A program made the position numbers and the translations under genes. Below are positions 26,768 through 39,220 of a stretch of 64,000 nt of DNA, piece after piece (the first letter of the stretch is position 1; each line of letters begins with the position of its first letter). The stretch covers positions 62,001 through 126,000 of the forward strand of contig JAURVB010013846.1 of assembly GCA_033002965.1 (NCBI GenBank). The letters run 5' to 3'. This stretch comes from Piper betle. Its lineage: Eukaryota > Streptophyta > Magnoliopsida > Piperales > Piperaceae. The notes beneath the pieces are model-generated. The model searched no databases. It saw nothing but the letters and a program-made list of their open reading frames with translations, and was not told the DNA's origin.

Positions 26768-27816
26768 GATTTGCTGTTGGTAGTTCAAATCAAGAGTTGA
26801 TGAGGTGGAGAGATTTCTCTTTTGGGGGAGTTTTGATCTTGGAAGAAGATTGAATGGCTTTGTTTATATGATTGTATTTAGCTGATGATGATATTCAACG
26901 AGTTTGTATATTTGTAGCGCGTTATTACATGATCAGATGCTAATTTCAATAAAATAAAAAGTTTGCACAATCTGTTTCTCAACAACAACAACAGCAAAAA
27001 GATCAAATTTGGATTGTGGGTTGGGAAAAAAATGCTGATTGATAATAGATTGTTAGGTTGAAGTCCGAATGAGTTCACTGGAGATGGTTGTGACATCACT
27101 TTGCTGTTCTCGTGATTTTGCTCGGTTGACAGTTGTGAATGAGTGTTATTCGATGGAGGATTGTTGAAGAAAAGACCTGCTAACTGATATAATCGTGCTT
27201 GGGTGGATTTAGCACTAAAATAATTGTGGATGGCTGGATTTTGGGAAATGTAGATTTCTATGATTAGACCTTTTAATCTCATTTTTATTGATCCATTCAA
27301 CATCAGGTAGATGCTTCTTTACTTTTGTCAACCATGATGACAACTAGTCAAATAGTTAGCTGATGATGACCTTGGATTATGATGGACTTCTACCTATTAT
27401 ACTCATCTTAATTTGACTTCGATGATCCCATCTCTCCCTTGAACGTTCTCTTTTAGTATGCTTAATAATTTTGAGGTAGACAATTGTCACTTTTTAATAG
27501 ATCAGAACCTGAGGTGGGATTGTAAAAATCACAAGTTACAATGCATTGGATTGAAGCTTTTTTGGAAAAGTGAGGGAGAGAGAAAGGGCTGTGGTTGTGT
27601 AGACTGTGGAGATAGCAAGACCCACCAATTAGCTGTCCCAGTAAAAGCTTTAGCTTAAAGTCTGTGACTTTTTCTGTTTGATCATGGGGGTGTGATTGAT
27701 GAGCGCCACACTTGATGATAAGATTCTGACATGTGATTGACTTTGTGTTGAAGACTTATGATAGATTGTTGGGTAGTGGCAAAATATATGTTTTCGTCTG
27801 CCAAAAATATCTTGTT
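26768..27816. other. 3' flank and intergenic region
   Basis: Probable 3' untranslated region of the preceding plus-strand gene, then AT-rich spacer. Open frames here (26878-27303 minus, 27458-27658 plus) lack recognisable motifs. Confidence 0.35.
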
Positions 27817-28086
27817 TTACATTCTCCTCGCCTCCTCAGAAGCACCTGCAAATGGCCCCCAAAGTCTCCTTAAGCCATGAATTGTGTCCTTGAATAGGTG
27901 ACGATTACAGGGTTTAAAAGCAAAGTCATCGTCCTCCTCCTGGGACATTCTCTTCTTGAAAGCATTCCTGACCCACAAAACAGCTGGACCCGTTTGCCAA
28001 AATCCTATCTTTTCTTTCAATAGTGGCTTCCTCTTCGTCCTCCTTATTTGAACAACACCCCTCCTGAGGCGGGCCTTCTCAGCCGA
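27817..28086 (-). CDS. Possible terminal coding exon of an unrecognised small protein
   Basis: An open minus-strand frame ending with TAA at 27819..27817. It encodes a dense basic-then-acidic sequence including RRGVVQIRRTKRKPLLKEK, AVLWVRNAFKKRMSQEEDDD and HGLRRLWGPFAGASEEARRM. The composition is unlike the random AT-rich frames around it. No ATG occurs in frame before the internal Met of KKRMSQ, and a TAG lies just upstream, doubling as the AG of a weak splice acceptor at 28087-28088. I do not recognise the family. It may be the last exon of a two-exon gene whose first exon is not identifiable, or a chance open frame. Confidence 0.3.
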   Translation of the reverse strand, partial: SAEKARLRRGVVQIRRTKRKPLLKEKIGFWQTGPAVLWVRNAFKKRMSQEEDDDFAFKPCNRHLFKDTIHGLRRLWGPFAGASEEARRM

Positions 28087-30590
28087 CTATGTTCTTTTTA
28101 TATATCAACAACTGCCATATTTATTTATGACGGTTGAATACTGATATTCAAATCTGATGGTTGAATTGAATGCTTGAACGTCTATAAATGGAGGAGATGG
28201 GGCATTTCTCTACTATTATAACATGTTCAGCTACCAACAAAGGGAGGGAGAGATGGCGACAAGAAGAGAAAAGCTAAAGAAGTCGCCATGACCATGGGCA
28301 TGGAGAGAGCCATGACATTTCACATTTAAACAAACTTTTCACGTGCTACATGGCCCTCCCGTACTCGTGATGGCGTCGCCTTGTGCTTGGTTTGCTGCCA
28401 ATTCGTGGAATAAAACGCTTTCGTGACACTCAACCAGGCACTGGCCGTGTCCTCTGCTCCTATATGATGATCTCTTGATCTCGTCCTCCTCAAGGCTTCC
28501 AGCTCTCAGATCTGCATCTGTTCTCTTGTCTTACGTTGATGAGCATAGCATGTATACCATATATGATGTCTGTCTTCTGTTCATACTTCATACCTGCTTC
28601 AACCCAGCAATGAGCAACAAAAAAACATCTAGTGGTACTTGCTAACAAAATTGGTCTCTCTGGTCGAGGTTGGATTTTTCGTTGAGCAAAATAATATATA
28701 CATAATAATAATAGAGTTGTTTTGAAAAATATATATTATGTATATAGTTGAAAGTTTGGCGAAACAGGTATAGGGATGCATACACAACTGCCTTTCACCA
28801 CTTGGGCACCCCACAATCCACATGTAGCAGCTTTAGGGATGGTCCAGGTGCTTGATAGCTTGGTTGTGAAAAGAACCCATCAGTTGATTTAGTTCCTACG
28901 TACTGTTTCAGAAACTAAATGGGTTTTATAAGAAGAAAATCAAAATAGGTTTTCAACAAACAAGACACGGCCAACAAGAAACGTAGTTTTTTTTGAAGGT
29001 TGAGATACAGTACACAGTTTTATGGCATTTTAGAAATACGAAAAAGCGTAATTTGAAGTGATTTGACGAGCAGCTAATGATATCAAGAATACAGAAGTAA
29101 TATCTCCTGAGCGGCATATTTTTTGCTATCATGCATCAATCAATCAACGAACAGTAAGCTTTTCATTGTTGGATGAACGCTTTGAGATGAGGAAATAGGG
29201 AGTGCATGCACCGACAATACATGTCGGTGTGTTCTGTTTAATATCATGATGATTAAGCATATGCCAGAAGAAAACGACTTAATTTGGAAGGGACGAATGC
29301 ATGTAAAAATTGGTTATAGGGTCATTGTCGATGAAAATTAACGAAGATTAGCCGGATAAGATCAAAAAACATGTACTACGATAAAAGATATGTGGCTATC
29401 AGCTAGAACACATCTTTAAAATTATTGGGTCTTACAGCAAATAAAAACTATAAAAAATTAGAGTTTCTAAAAGATATTACATTCATATATCTTCTTCGTC
29501 TTCCTCACTGAAAAGACATTGAAGAATAAGGAAACGAATAACACAAGTATCAATGTAAGAATAAAAAAAATTAAGAGTAATGCAATTAAAATAAAATAAA
29601 ATATATTATATTGTAGGTCGTTTTATTCAATTATGCTTTTTTATCATATAAATACTGTCTAGAGTGCAATACGAAATTTTTTTAATGTGATTTCTTTTGG
29701 TAGTGCTTATGACATGGTGCATTTTAATCACTGAAGAAGTTCAATATTAACTGCGGCATAGTTTTTACTAGGATTTGATCCCTTAATAGTAAGTACCCAC
29801 TATTAATGTCTTATTTTTGGGATGGACCCACGATGTGGACCAAGTTTCTGCAACTTTTTAATAAAACTATGCATATATGTAACTATGTAGATAGAAAAAA
29901 CCCACTAAATTAAGGAGGGGCCAATTTCGACTAACTCGAATCTGTAAGAAACCCACCAAGTGATAGGAATTTCGCTTATATCAATATCAAGAGTGTATTC
30001 TCAATACGGGATGAATGAGCTACACAATGTATAACCCTAGAACATCCATAGAATGAAGTTTGTATGCCTTGTGCTTGCATGCTGGTGCAGCTTGATGAAT
30101 TTGGTGTCGTGAGTGTTGGGTGAGTGCGGGAAATTGCCCCTTCAAAGTCATCGAATAAAATTGGATCTAAAAATATCACATTAACAAGGGCGATCGACCC
30201 AGCCGAAGTTTACATTTCCATACGTAGTTGAATAAGGTAAACAAAATGTCGAGTTAATTCTCGACATATCTGAACCATGAACAAAGAACTTTTTGCAACG
30301 AGGGCACTCTTCAAAAATTCCCAAGTATCTGACATCTTACGTTCGCATTCAGTAAAAAATGGTGCGAAATAATGGTTAAAAGCATCTAGGTGAAACCAAT
30401 TGGATATAATACATTTACCTATTGGAGGAGGTAACGTCGCCATAAGAAACACAGTAAGCAGAAATTTCCCCAAATATATGAATATAGTGAGCTGTTGTAT
30501 AAAAAAATGTATAAATTCCATTTTCTCTATGTAAGAATTTCAGGGATGGCAAAAGTTTGCCGTAAAATTTTATACATTGCGCGGTGAAGC
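28087..30590. other. Intergenic region
   Basis: No supportable gene. A short plus-strand ATG frame at about 28252-28290 is only 12 codons. Minus frames at 28629-28823, 29976-30179 and 30210-30521 show no motif or splice logic. Confidence 0.4.
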
Positions 30591-33500
30591 TCATAGAATT
30601 CTATCCTGCAGGTCGTTCATTAAACTGGACGCAAAAGATGACAGCTTTTTTCCAGTCTCTCCAGCAATGTCTTTAAGGGAATAGATATCCTGTGAGGCCT
30701 GAAAAATCCCCATATAAAAAAGAATAAGAAGCTAGGACAATTTTCTGTAAAAATAAAAGAAAATACTGAGAGATACGTGTTGTTTCCACGGTTTTGAAAC
30801 TAAATATATTAATTAGGGTTACTCACTGATGAAGGTAACATCTGACCTAATTGCACACGTTTAAAACACTCATGATTCAAAACCCGTCAAGTCCAGCTTC
30901 AGCAGTTTATTTATTTCAAGCTCAGTGCGGCTTCACTGGCATTTACTTGTACATGTATTTTATAATTAATTTGAACATTACATTCTAATATTGTTCCCTT
31001 TTTTCAATACACATTTTTGTAGGCATTTCTCGTGTAAATGTTTGGGATTCCTGGCATTTAATTGTCAGTAATTTTACTTTCCATTAAGTTAAAAAAGTGT
31101 AAGAAAATGCATCCACACAAACTTACAAATAAATCATACAAATGCAAAAATGGTAGAATCGCATTCCAAGACAAGTACAACCAAGCTATACAAAACATGA
31201 CCTCATTGTCCTACCCACTAGAAAAGGTGTGCTAAGAAAAAAAAAGGTAAGGTGGGAGGCAATACCTGGAAGGAGATTCGGTTGATTATATCAGATGCTG
31301 TCATATCAAGTCCAGAATTATTCCTTTCATTGCCAAAAAGATCGGCACTAGATATTGCTGTCGAATTCTGCATGTCATTTGGAGTGTCCATGAGAACGGA
31401 AAATCAGGGCATGTAATGGACAAGGTGCCATTCATAGTTTCACATTTGTAAAATTATAAATTGCCTTTGAATGTGCAACAGAAAACACTAAACAAACCGA
31501 GTATTTCTGAAGGGTCGCTTGAGCCTCTGTCTCAGCGGTTTTATTTTGATCACCAAAGAACTGGACTGATGAAATTGACTTCGCATTTGAAAACTTCTGT
31601 CTAGCTTCATTACTTTCCTGAACCTGAGCACTCTTCAGGTCAAACAATTTTCTTTTAATAAAGAGGCTTATAAAGATTGCCACCAATGTATTGTGCAAAA
31701 GAGGATGGTCAAATTAGAAGCAGAAAATAAGTACTCAAAATACAGAAGATTTTCTTTTCTTTATTAATGCATTCTTCCATGTCCCTAATTGCAAATAGCA
31801 CAAAAAACACCATTTTTTGCCGCTTGACAAGAATAAGAGCAATATGTGCTGTAGCAATCCAAATAAATTAATAATCATTTTCAACCATTACATTCTTCAA
31901 TTTTTCGAATTTGACAAATTAAAAGAATCATTGTTTTTATTTCCTTGCCCTATCATAAAGCATGATGTCAACATCAACACACACAAACACAAAAATATCA
32001 GGCATCAGGCTAAAGAAGTTGCAAAATAAGTGTTATAATATTTACCCATGCATACCTGTGCTTTAGAAGAACTAGAACTTCCTTTTTTCTGCATACCATT
32101 ATCCATTCCAAACTCAGCAAAAAAATTTGAAGATTTTGGTGGCAAGACATGGTTGAGCACTTGCACATTCCCTGAACTAGATTCACTAGACTCAATATCC
32201 TCCACATAATCAAAGCGGGAAGAGACAGGTGCTCCAGACAATTGGGTGGTACTAGGCAAAGAAGTTACTGTAGGAGCTGGTTCCATAGGTTTCTGATCAT
32301 AAATACTTTCATTTGCCTATAAAATAGATAGGAAGTTAGCAATTGGCTCATTGCAAAATTCTTTGGATCTGCTGTTACCAAGAGGAGGAGGATCAGTCAA
32401 TAATGAAGTACCTTAGTCGTAAGTTTCCGAGCACCAAGTCCACCAACCTTGGTTCCCGTTTTCTTTGAAACAATGGATTTTCTAATAGTAGAAGTAGTGA
32501 CAGTATTAAAAGTCTTTGGCGGGTGAGTAGCAACCTCAATAGCTTCATTCTTCGCCACCAAATTATCATTTAGAGTACTTGCCAGCGAGGCATTCAACTC
32601 TGGAAGTTCATTCTCGTTAGATTTGGACTGAGATGCAACTGGTGACGATGACAAGTCCTCTGCCATGCTTTTAGAAACTTCTTTTGATAGCAGCTGCCTG
32701 TACAAATCAGCAGCTCTCGAGGTGTACTTTGCCTCAATTTTACCTCCGTCAGTCCATCCATGCTGCTTGAAGAAAACTTGTGCACGGTTGTTCCCACCAA
32801 AAATCATCATTTTCAACTGATCTGGACTCCACGAGTCCAGATTTGTAGACCTAGACACAGAAAACATTAGAAACAAACAATCCCCAAATTTCAAAATGAT
32901 AAACAATAGGTTGCCAGAAGAGAAGGTCTACATTGATGTCCCCACTAGATTATTAGAAAAGAAAAAAAATTCCCGTTGCCTACAATGGATTGAAGTATGA
33001 AGAAGTATGTAGATAAAAAAGGCAACCCAACAGCTTAATCAGAGTAAAGTAAAAGTTAGATTTTGTCTTCCACTTAGACAGACGAACTATAGCTACCAAT
33101 GACTCCAACGGGTGACCACACGATAAAGCTCAGTAGACATCATAATGAAAACATCAAAAAGAAACAATAATGGGAATCATTCTGTAATGAGAGGAAGCAC
33201 AACCTAACAGCTGAAGCCAAACATATTTTAAGAACAGCGGAACCTAACAGCTGAAACCAAACATATTTTAAGAACAGCGTAACCTAAGAGTTGAAACCAT
33301 ACTTATTTTAAGAACAGCGCAACCTAAAAGTCACATCTTTCATTTATAAGACAAACTTAAAGGTTGCAAGAAAATAAGTTCTCGACCACCAATGCTTTTG
33401 CCGGATTTAATGGTAGAGACAAGAAAAGAAAAATATTTTCATGTTTGCGTCTGATTGATTAAACCATTACAAATTATGAAGACCTGAAAGGGACCTGCTC

Positions 33501-34166
33501 TTAAGAATAGTTACACATCCTCGGTGGATATGATTTGAGACCTTGATGAATACTAAGACTTGGCTGCCTAAGTGGTTATCCAGTCATTTTTTATAAGGCC
33601 CAAATCTTCTTACCTACACCACATACAAAGCAAAACCAAATGCTGTTTCCCATCGGGCATACCAACAAGACAAACAAGCTAAAACCTTGCAGGCATCGCA
33701 ATTGAAACGTCAATAGAAACACGATAATGAGAAGCATCCCGTGATGTAACTAAAAGAACTCATACCCAAGAACCCGCGAAACCTAAAAATTGAATCTTTG
33801 ATACAAAATACAACAATTCATAACAAAAAAATTGTTGATCACAGAGTCCAAAAACGCACCTGACGAAGCTGACATGAACGCCGAGACCCCTATGGACGGC
33901 GGAGCAATCCAAACAGAGGAAAACCCCGTAGGTGACCGACGCCCAAGTCGGATTCTTCGCGTTGCAGTCGAAACACGTCTAAATTCAAACACAAACACAC
34001 CAAACATTCCAACAACCAAATGAGATCCGCCATAACCAATCCCCAAATCCGAGATCCAATATTACAACACTAATTTAACCAAAAAAACAAAACCAACCTT
34101 GTTCTCGTGCTTGGCCTTGAGCTTTCGGAAGACGACGCCTTTGTCGGCGGATCCGTCGGAAGCCAT
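30591..34166 (-). CDS. AGD8/9: ADP-ribosylation factor GTPase-activating protein, AGD8/AGD9 type (intact)
   Basis: Seven exons (minus): 34166..34098, 33978..33860, 32850..32412, 32316..32056, 31617..31498, 31367..31266 and 30698..30591. All have GT-AG borders and consistent phases, giving 405 residues, the usual size of AGD8/AGD9. The ArfGAP domain is N-terminal (about residues 10-120): zinc finger C25-X2-C28-X16-C45-X2-C48 and the arginine finger R53 in [17 protein letters not shown], then [13 protein letters not shown]. The remainder is a Ser-rich linker with the typical C-terminal [17 protein letters not shown] and the end [12 protein letters not shown]. Members stimulate GTP hydrolysis on Arf proteins at Golgi and vesicle membranes; AGD8/9 correspond to the ArfGAP2/3 branch. 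The ATG in CCATGGCTTCC matches the family start [20 protein letters not shown]. Intron 2 contains a 40-bp tandem repeat. No defects were found. Confidence 0.95.
33201..33330. repeat. 40-bp tandem repeat, 3.25 copies, in ArfGAP intron 2
   Basis: Units at 33201-33240, 33241-33280 and 33281-33320, each beginning AACCTAA and ending TTTTAAGAACAGCG plus one variable base; a fourth partial copy (AACCTAAAAG) runs to 33330. Copies 1 and 2 differ by only two bases (including the final variable base); copy 3 has several changes. Confidence 0.95.
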
Positions 34167-35203
34167 GGAATTGCCGGTTAAGAAGCGAATTCAACACCTC
34201 CGAATCCGGATCGCCAAACGATTAGGAAGCCCTCTTCCTCCCCGCCCGCGGAAGAAACGGCGGCGGTGGTCGTCGGCCGACGGCGGAGAGCGGCGGTGGT
34301 CGGCGGCCGGCGACGATCGGGGGTTTTGATGGGGTTGGGCAATTTGTTGGTCGGAATTTAAATCTTTTTTAATTTTTATTTCAGTCCAAAATACACACAA
34401 AGGCCTTAGATTTGAGGCTAATTACAAAGAGTACCTTGGGCCCACCCCATGTAGGTCGATGTTTGACTCTATAAATAAAATTGTATAATAATAAAATAAA
34501 AGGAGTGAAAATTAATTTGGCCCATAAAATTTTTTTAATATGAGGCATCTGATTATGTAGTTTATTTATTCGTATTAAGGGTTGAATTTTCCCAGAGACG
34601 AGTTTGAACCAAATAAAACTCCATCTTACCGGATTTTGCCGATGAAACTTACTAGTTAATTTACTAGTTAAGCATCTAGAGCAAAGAAGATCGTATAATG
34701 TTTATGTTTTATTGTTCATGCCAGGCATTTTCCTTTGTTGTTTAGGTAAACTAAAATCCCAGTCATTTAAACTCATTTATTTACACTAAACAATACATGA
34801 AGGGCACTAATTCTGCATTTTAATTTGTCATTTCTATGACAACAAATTCTTGAGGAAATATTATTTTCAACATCAAAGAATTGAAGTTGATGAAGGGCAG
34901 GAAAGAAGTGGGGGCTGCTTGATGTTGAAGTTTAAGACCATTAATACCTTGAATTGGATTACACTTGCTGCTACTTACTGGTTACCACACATGACGTTTG
35001 GTGTAAAGCAATGAATTGAAGATGAAAGATTACAAAATTTACAAGATATTATCAGATGGCGGCCATGGAATGCACCCTTCAAAAAATAGACAAGCAATCA
35101 ACAGATTACTCGGAATTATTGCATCCGCAAGCAAATCAGATTACTCCGATATCTTCGACAAAAACCCGAAAAATGTTGCACCTGCAAGGAAATGCAGGTG
35201 TCT
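34167..35203. other. Promoter side of the ArfGAP gene and spacer
   Basis: The first 150-200 bases are GC-rich and probably form the 5' untranslated region and promoter of the minus-strand ArfGAP gene. The plus-strand frame starting at 35016 overlaps a better minus-strand exon candidate and is treated as a shadow. No other gene seen. Confidence 0.35.
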
Positions 35204-35357
35204 TCAGGTTTCAGGAGAAACGTCCAGTCCAGATGATGGGAGGTTTGATGTTTGGCCAGTCTCCCCGGCATCCAAACCTGATGTGGAGGCTTTTCTTGCC
35301 TTGAAAGTTTTTTCACTGACATCAAAAAGATCATCAGAAGAAGACAACTTTGAGTCA
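35204..35357 (-). CDS. Orphan terminal-exon candidate, gene not recognised
   Basis: A minus-strand open stretch preceded by a plausible acceptor (TTGCCGTTTAG, AG at 35359-35358) and ending in TGA at 35206..35204. It would encode DSKLSSSDDLFDVSEKTFKA then RKASTSGLDAGETGQTSNLP and SSGLDVSPET, a Ser/Asp/Glu-rich hydrophilic tail like many plant protein C-termini. The upstream exons could not be found; reading it in the phase left by the SKL2-like gene gives nonsense, so it does not belong there. It may be a remnant of another gene. Confidence 0.3.
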
Positions 35358-37619
35358 CTAAACGGCAAGAACAGATGCATGCCACAAAAATATTTAAATC
35401 TAGCAATCTAACAACAAAATGCCCATAGCATAAACTGATCCAAGCATGGTGAACAGTCTAATTCGCATCAGTTGGGCAAATTACAAGCTAAATAGCTTTT
35501 ATAATAGTTTGAGACAGAAAGGATGGGAAAATTTGACATATTGTGAATACCAGCCAGTTTCAGTGACTGGTGACTGTTGAAAAAATTAGACGTGTTTCAC
35601 CAGTAAAAGCATCCGGCATGAAAGATTGTAAGACATGGCATAGAGAGCGCCGTGATGTAATTCGCCCAAAAGATGATTTGCTATCAATCTCCTCCTAGGA
35701 TGTGATAATTTGGGCCAATCAAGCCACCATGTCCACCAAAATTTTCATACAATGTTGCCCTCAAATCAGTCTTAATATTGATCTACTTTTGTGTGAAAAA
35801 GAGTCCTCTTTCTAGTTCAGCATTCTGTAGTAGACCTAATGAAAAATAACAAAACTCAATCAATATGTGCAAGTGAAGAAATGGTCAACTGACAATGGAA
35901 AAGATTTTTCAAGCACATTGCACTCAGTATTCTTTAAATATAACTAAATTGGTTTGTTCTACGACAGTATTAGTTAATGCTATCTAAGACAAAGATTGCG
36001 AGGAAATTATAACTCATCTCCAACGTGATTATCGTAGGTCTTGCCAACAGTGTGTTTGAAGGCTGCAATACGTACCTAAATCATATGACTGGCGTACATT
36101 GTATTAGTTACTAATTAATTTAACTAGCTAACTGATGGGTTCACAAATTTTGACATGGTAAATGTTTGTAACTTCTCTTAGTAACCATAGTAAACTTTCT
36201 ACCTTAATATCAACCTAAAAATATTTTTTTCCCAAGCTACAACTAAAAATAATTGCCTACTAATTTTTCATCTATTGTGGAGCACAAAATGAGAGGACCT
36301 ATTATTTGGAACTCTAGACCTTGAGGTCGAAAAGTTCATTTATGAAATAGTTTAAAATCAACGCCTCGCAGTTATAAAATACGACTTGACAGAAGTCTGA
36401 AATGGAACCGGCATAAAAAATAAAAACACTGAAGCCATTATAACTTAAGCCAAGAACCCATCATTATAATGACTGGAAAATGTAGCAAAACAAACTAACA
36501 GATCTATGAAATTAAATAAGTGATACTTACAATCAAAGGTGCCTCAATGTCCATCTCTGTGGGTGATTTACGATTAAAGGATTTTCTCAAATTGGGCACA
36601 AATGCACTTATCTTCACCAACCATCTCATTTTTATTTTCACACTAGTCGCCGGTGACAATTGCACGACAAGATGACCAAAGTTGGGCACCGCCCACAGTG
36701 ATGGCCAAAACTAGCTGCTGTGATAACCAAATGCTAGTTTCCATCGTTGGCGGCCAGATCTAGTTGTTGATAGCGAAATCTGGTTGTCGACGGTCAAATA
36801 TAATCGCCGGTAACTAGATCCAGCCTTCAAAAATCATGCCGGCAATCGGTTTCACATACTTATAATATGCATAAAGTAATTTCTACATTAAACATATCAG
36901 CTACAAAACAATTTACTCATGCATATTTATAAATCAATCTATAATTGCAATAAAGAAAATTGGATAGTGGTACGGTGTGTAGCTCTTAGGGTTTCTTGGT
37001 GTCTCTTGGGAAACCCTAACTATGCTCAGAATCTTTTAGGATTGTAACTCCAGTTCTCACACATTATCTATTGTAAGAAATTCAGGCCAAACCACGTTAT
37101 ATCCTGTGTGTTTTATAGTTGAGAATTGATTGCAGCTCATATATCTGGGACATATGCACACTACAATTGGTTTAGAGCTTTGGTTCTATTAGAAAGGTAT
37201 CGCAAAGTTTGATCTTGATAGGTTTGATGACGGGAAATTTCGGCCATCAGTTGAAAAGAGTAAAAAACATGAAATGGTTTAATCTTGATATTATGGTACA
37301 ACATGCATACATACAACATTCTCAAAAATAGTAAAAAACATAAAATAAATTGAATAGAATGAACTCTCAATGAAAGACATAATCACTATAAGGATTTATT
37401 TATCAGATGGATTAGAAAACCCCCATGTGTATCCTAGCTAAGAAACATTCCCCCACTTAGTAACCTAATTCCATTAGGTGCCAAAATAGAAATAGAAAAT
37501 AAGTCACTTTCTTATTTTGTATAGTTCTCTAACATAGAAATTCTTTCCTACTCGAAGTTGGTTTCCCACTCCAACTTGAAGTGAACTTTCCTAACACTCC
37601 CTAAAAAACTATCCTTCAA
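35358..37619. other. Repeat-like, mostly non-coding region
   Basis: No complete gene. A stretch at about 36504-36690 (minus) has an open frame ending in a good donor (GATT|GTAAGT) but lies beside imperfect GGCCAGATCTAG / CGCCGGTAACTAG repeats at 36640-36840, which look transposon-derived. 36960-37200 resembles the end of a retroelement LTR (TTAGGGTTTCTTGG...), without definable borders. Confidence 0.3.
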
Positions 37620-37627
37620 CCTAAAAC

Positions 37628-38562
37628 CATAGTTGCAAAAATTGGAATCGGACATTGAATCAAATTGAAAGATATTGAATTGGATTGATTCATCAAAAAT
37701 CGAACAATAATCGGTTTACTTGAATCAGTCAAAATCGATGGGCAGTTTGGATGGGTTATTAGTTATAGACCATATCATTGTGATTTTATGGTGTGAATTC
37801 TATTTTATGAGATTTCCCCCTTTTTTTAGATTTTTTAAAGATTTATTACGAGATAGTTATTATTTACAACTAGACTGGAGTCGAGTCAACTTTTATTTAT
37901 GATATTGCCATCGACCTGTTTTTCCTCCCTACACTTCTCTCCCCTACACAAACCCTCAACGCCGCCCCGATTTATGTCACTCGACATCGCCCCTGACCGC
38001 CACACCACTGCCGATCGATGCCGTTGATCATCGCCAACACGTTGCCGAGTCATCCCCCATCTTTCCTACAGTTACCCGGTCTCCACAACACGGAGAAGGC
38101 TACGAGTTCACGCGCTCTCTCAACACGATTCCACCATCGCTGTGCCTCCTCGAGCACCACCGGCCGCTGTGCCATAGTCTCCATTCCGAAGATCTTGACG
38201 TCCCTCCACTGCTGCGTGCTGCCACCAAGAAAGGCTAAAGGCCATTGCTTGGGCGACCCCTAGCTAAGGCACCATTGCCTGACTCCCATCGCCCCCTATC
38301 GCCGCCCAGCCCCATCCCCAGCCCCCCTCCTCGTCGTCCGCTGCGTCCTCCCGTACCATCATACCATCAGCCCCCCTCCTCCGCCCCCACGCCGCCACCC
38401 TCACTGACTCAGCTGAGTCCAAGCCGAGATAGCTCAGGATCAATCGGGTCGGCCAATTCCAGGTCCAATTTTCAGGAAAACTTGGTCATCAATTTTTTGA
38501 CTCGGTTTTCCACCAAGCCTTGTTTAACTTGGCCAATTCTGCGGCCGAGTTTTGCAGCATAG
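37628..38562. mobile_element. Second Mutator-like element of the 21856-22741 family
   Basis: A 935-bp element with ends CATAGTTGCAAAAATTGG and, on the other strand, CTATGCTGCAAAACTCGG (12 of 18 matching). It is flanked by CCTAAAAC (37620-37627) and CCTAAAAT (38563-38570), a 7-of-8 target-site duplication. As in the first copy, AT-rich DNA with GGAATCGG-like subterminal motifs surrounds a GC-rich core (about 37970-38450). The internal segment around 37870-37930 (GAGTCGAGTCAACTTTTA...) aligns with the first copy. The core's open frames are Pro/Ser-rich low complexity and no transposase is visible. Ends are more diverged than in the first copy, so this insertion is probably older. Confidence 0.6.
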
Positions 38563-39220
38563 CCTAAAATCATCAAAGACCTTCCCAACAACCAAAAAAT
38601 GACACCATATATATACTTCTCAAATCTCATGTAAGTCTTTTTATACTTCGAGACCATTGACACTTGTCAAAAGAGGATTTCCTACTAAGATATTATCACT
38701 ATTGTTTTGGAGATCTCGTTGATGTTCTCAAAAAACTTAAAAGGAACTACTGAAAAGAAAATATTCAATCCTAAAAATGAAAAGATCTTGAGACCCTTCT
38801 CGGCCCAAAACTCGTGCAATACAGAGCCATGAATGTCTAGTAGGGCATGGATGCGCTAGGTAGAATTTTCATATCCTCTATTTGAAGCGAGAGAGACCAC
38901 ATGCTAAACAGAACAAGAAACAAAATGGAAATCAAACATCCAAGTACTATATTTTCTTGTTATTTCTTCTGACGTCTATCCTGAACTTCCCCAGTCATTT
39001 GGAAATAACTATTACATGAGAATTTATAAACCTGCTCCATTAAATGAAGTGAGTGTTAAACTGCACTCAATGCAAAATATAGTGAAGTACAAAACAGAGA
39101 ATAATCATGACAATAATAAATAATTAACATCTTTTTCATGAATAATTAAGCAGCAACGATTTTGCAACTTCTAATAGGCACACATTACAAGCTTTTAGTC
39201 ATAATGGAAATTCCTTGTAC

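Noticed and set aside
30210..30521. 103-residue minus-strand open frame downstream of ArfGAP
   Set aside because: Begins with ATG but shows no family motif and sits in the gene's 3' flank.
35016..35411. 131-residue plus-strand open frame
   Set aside because: Overlaps a minus-strand stretch with acceptor, protein-like composition and stop; the plus frame has none of these supports.
36504..36689. Possible exon ending in a strong donor (GATT|GTAAGT)
   Set aside because: No acceptor partner exon could be chosen and the left half runs into repeat-like sequence.
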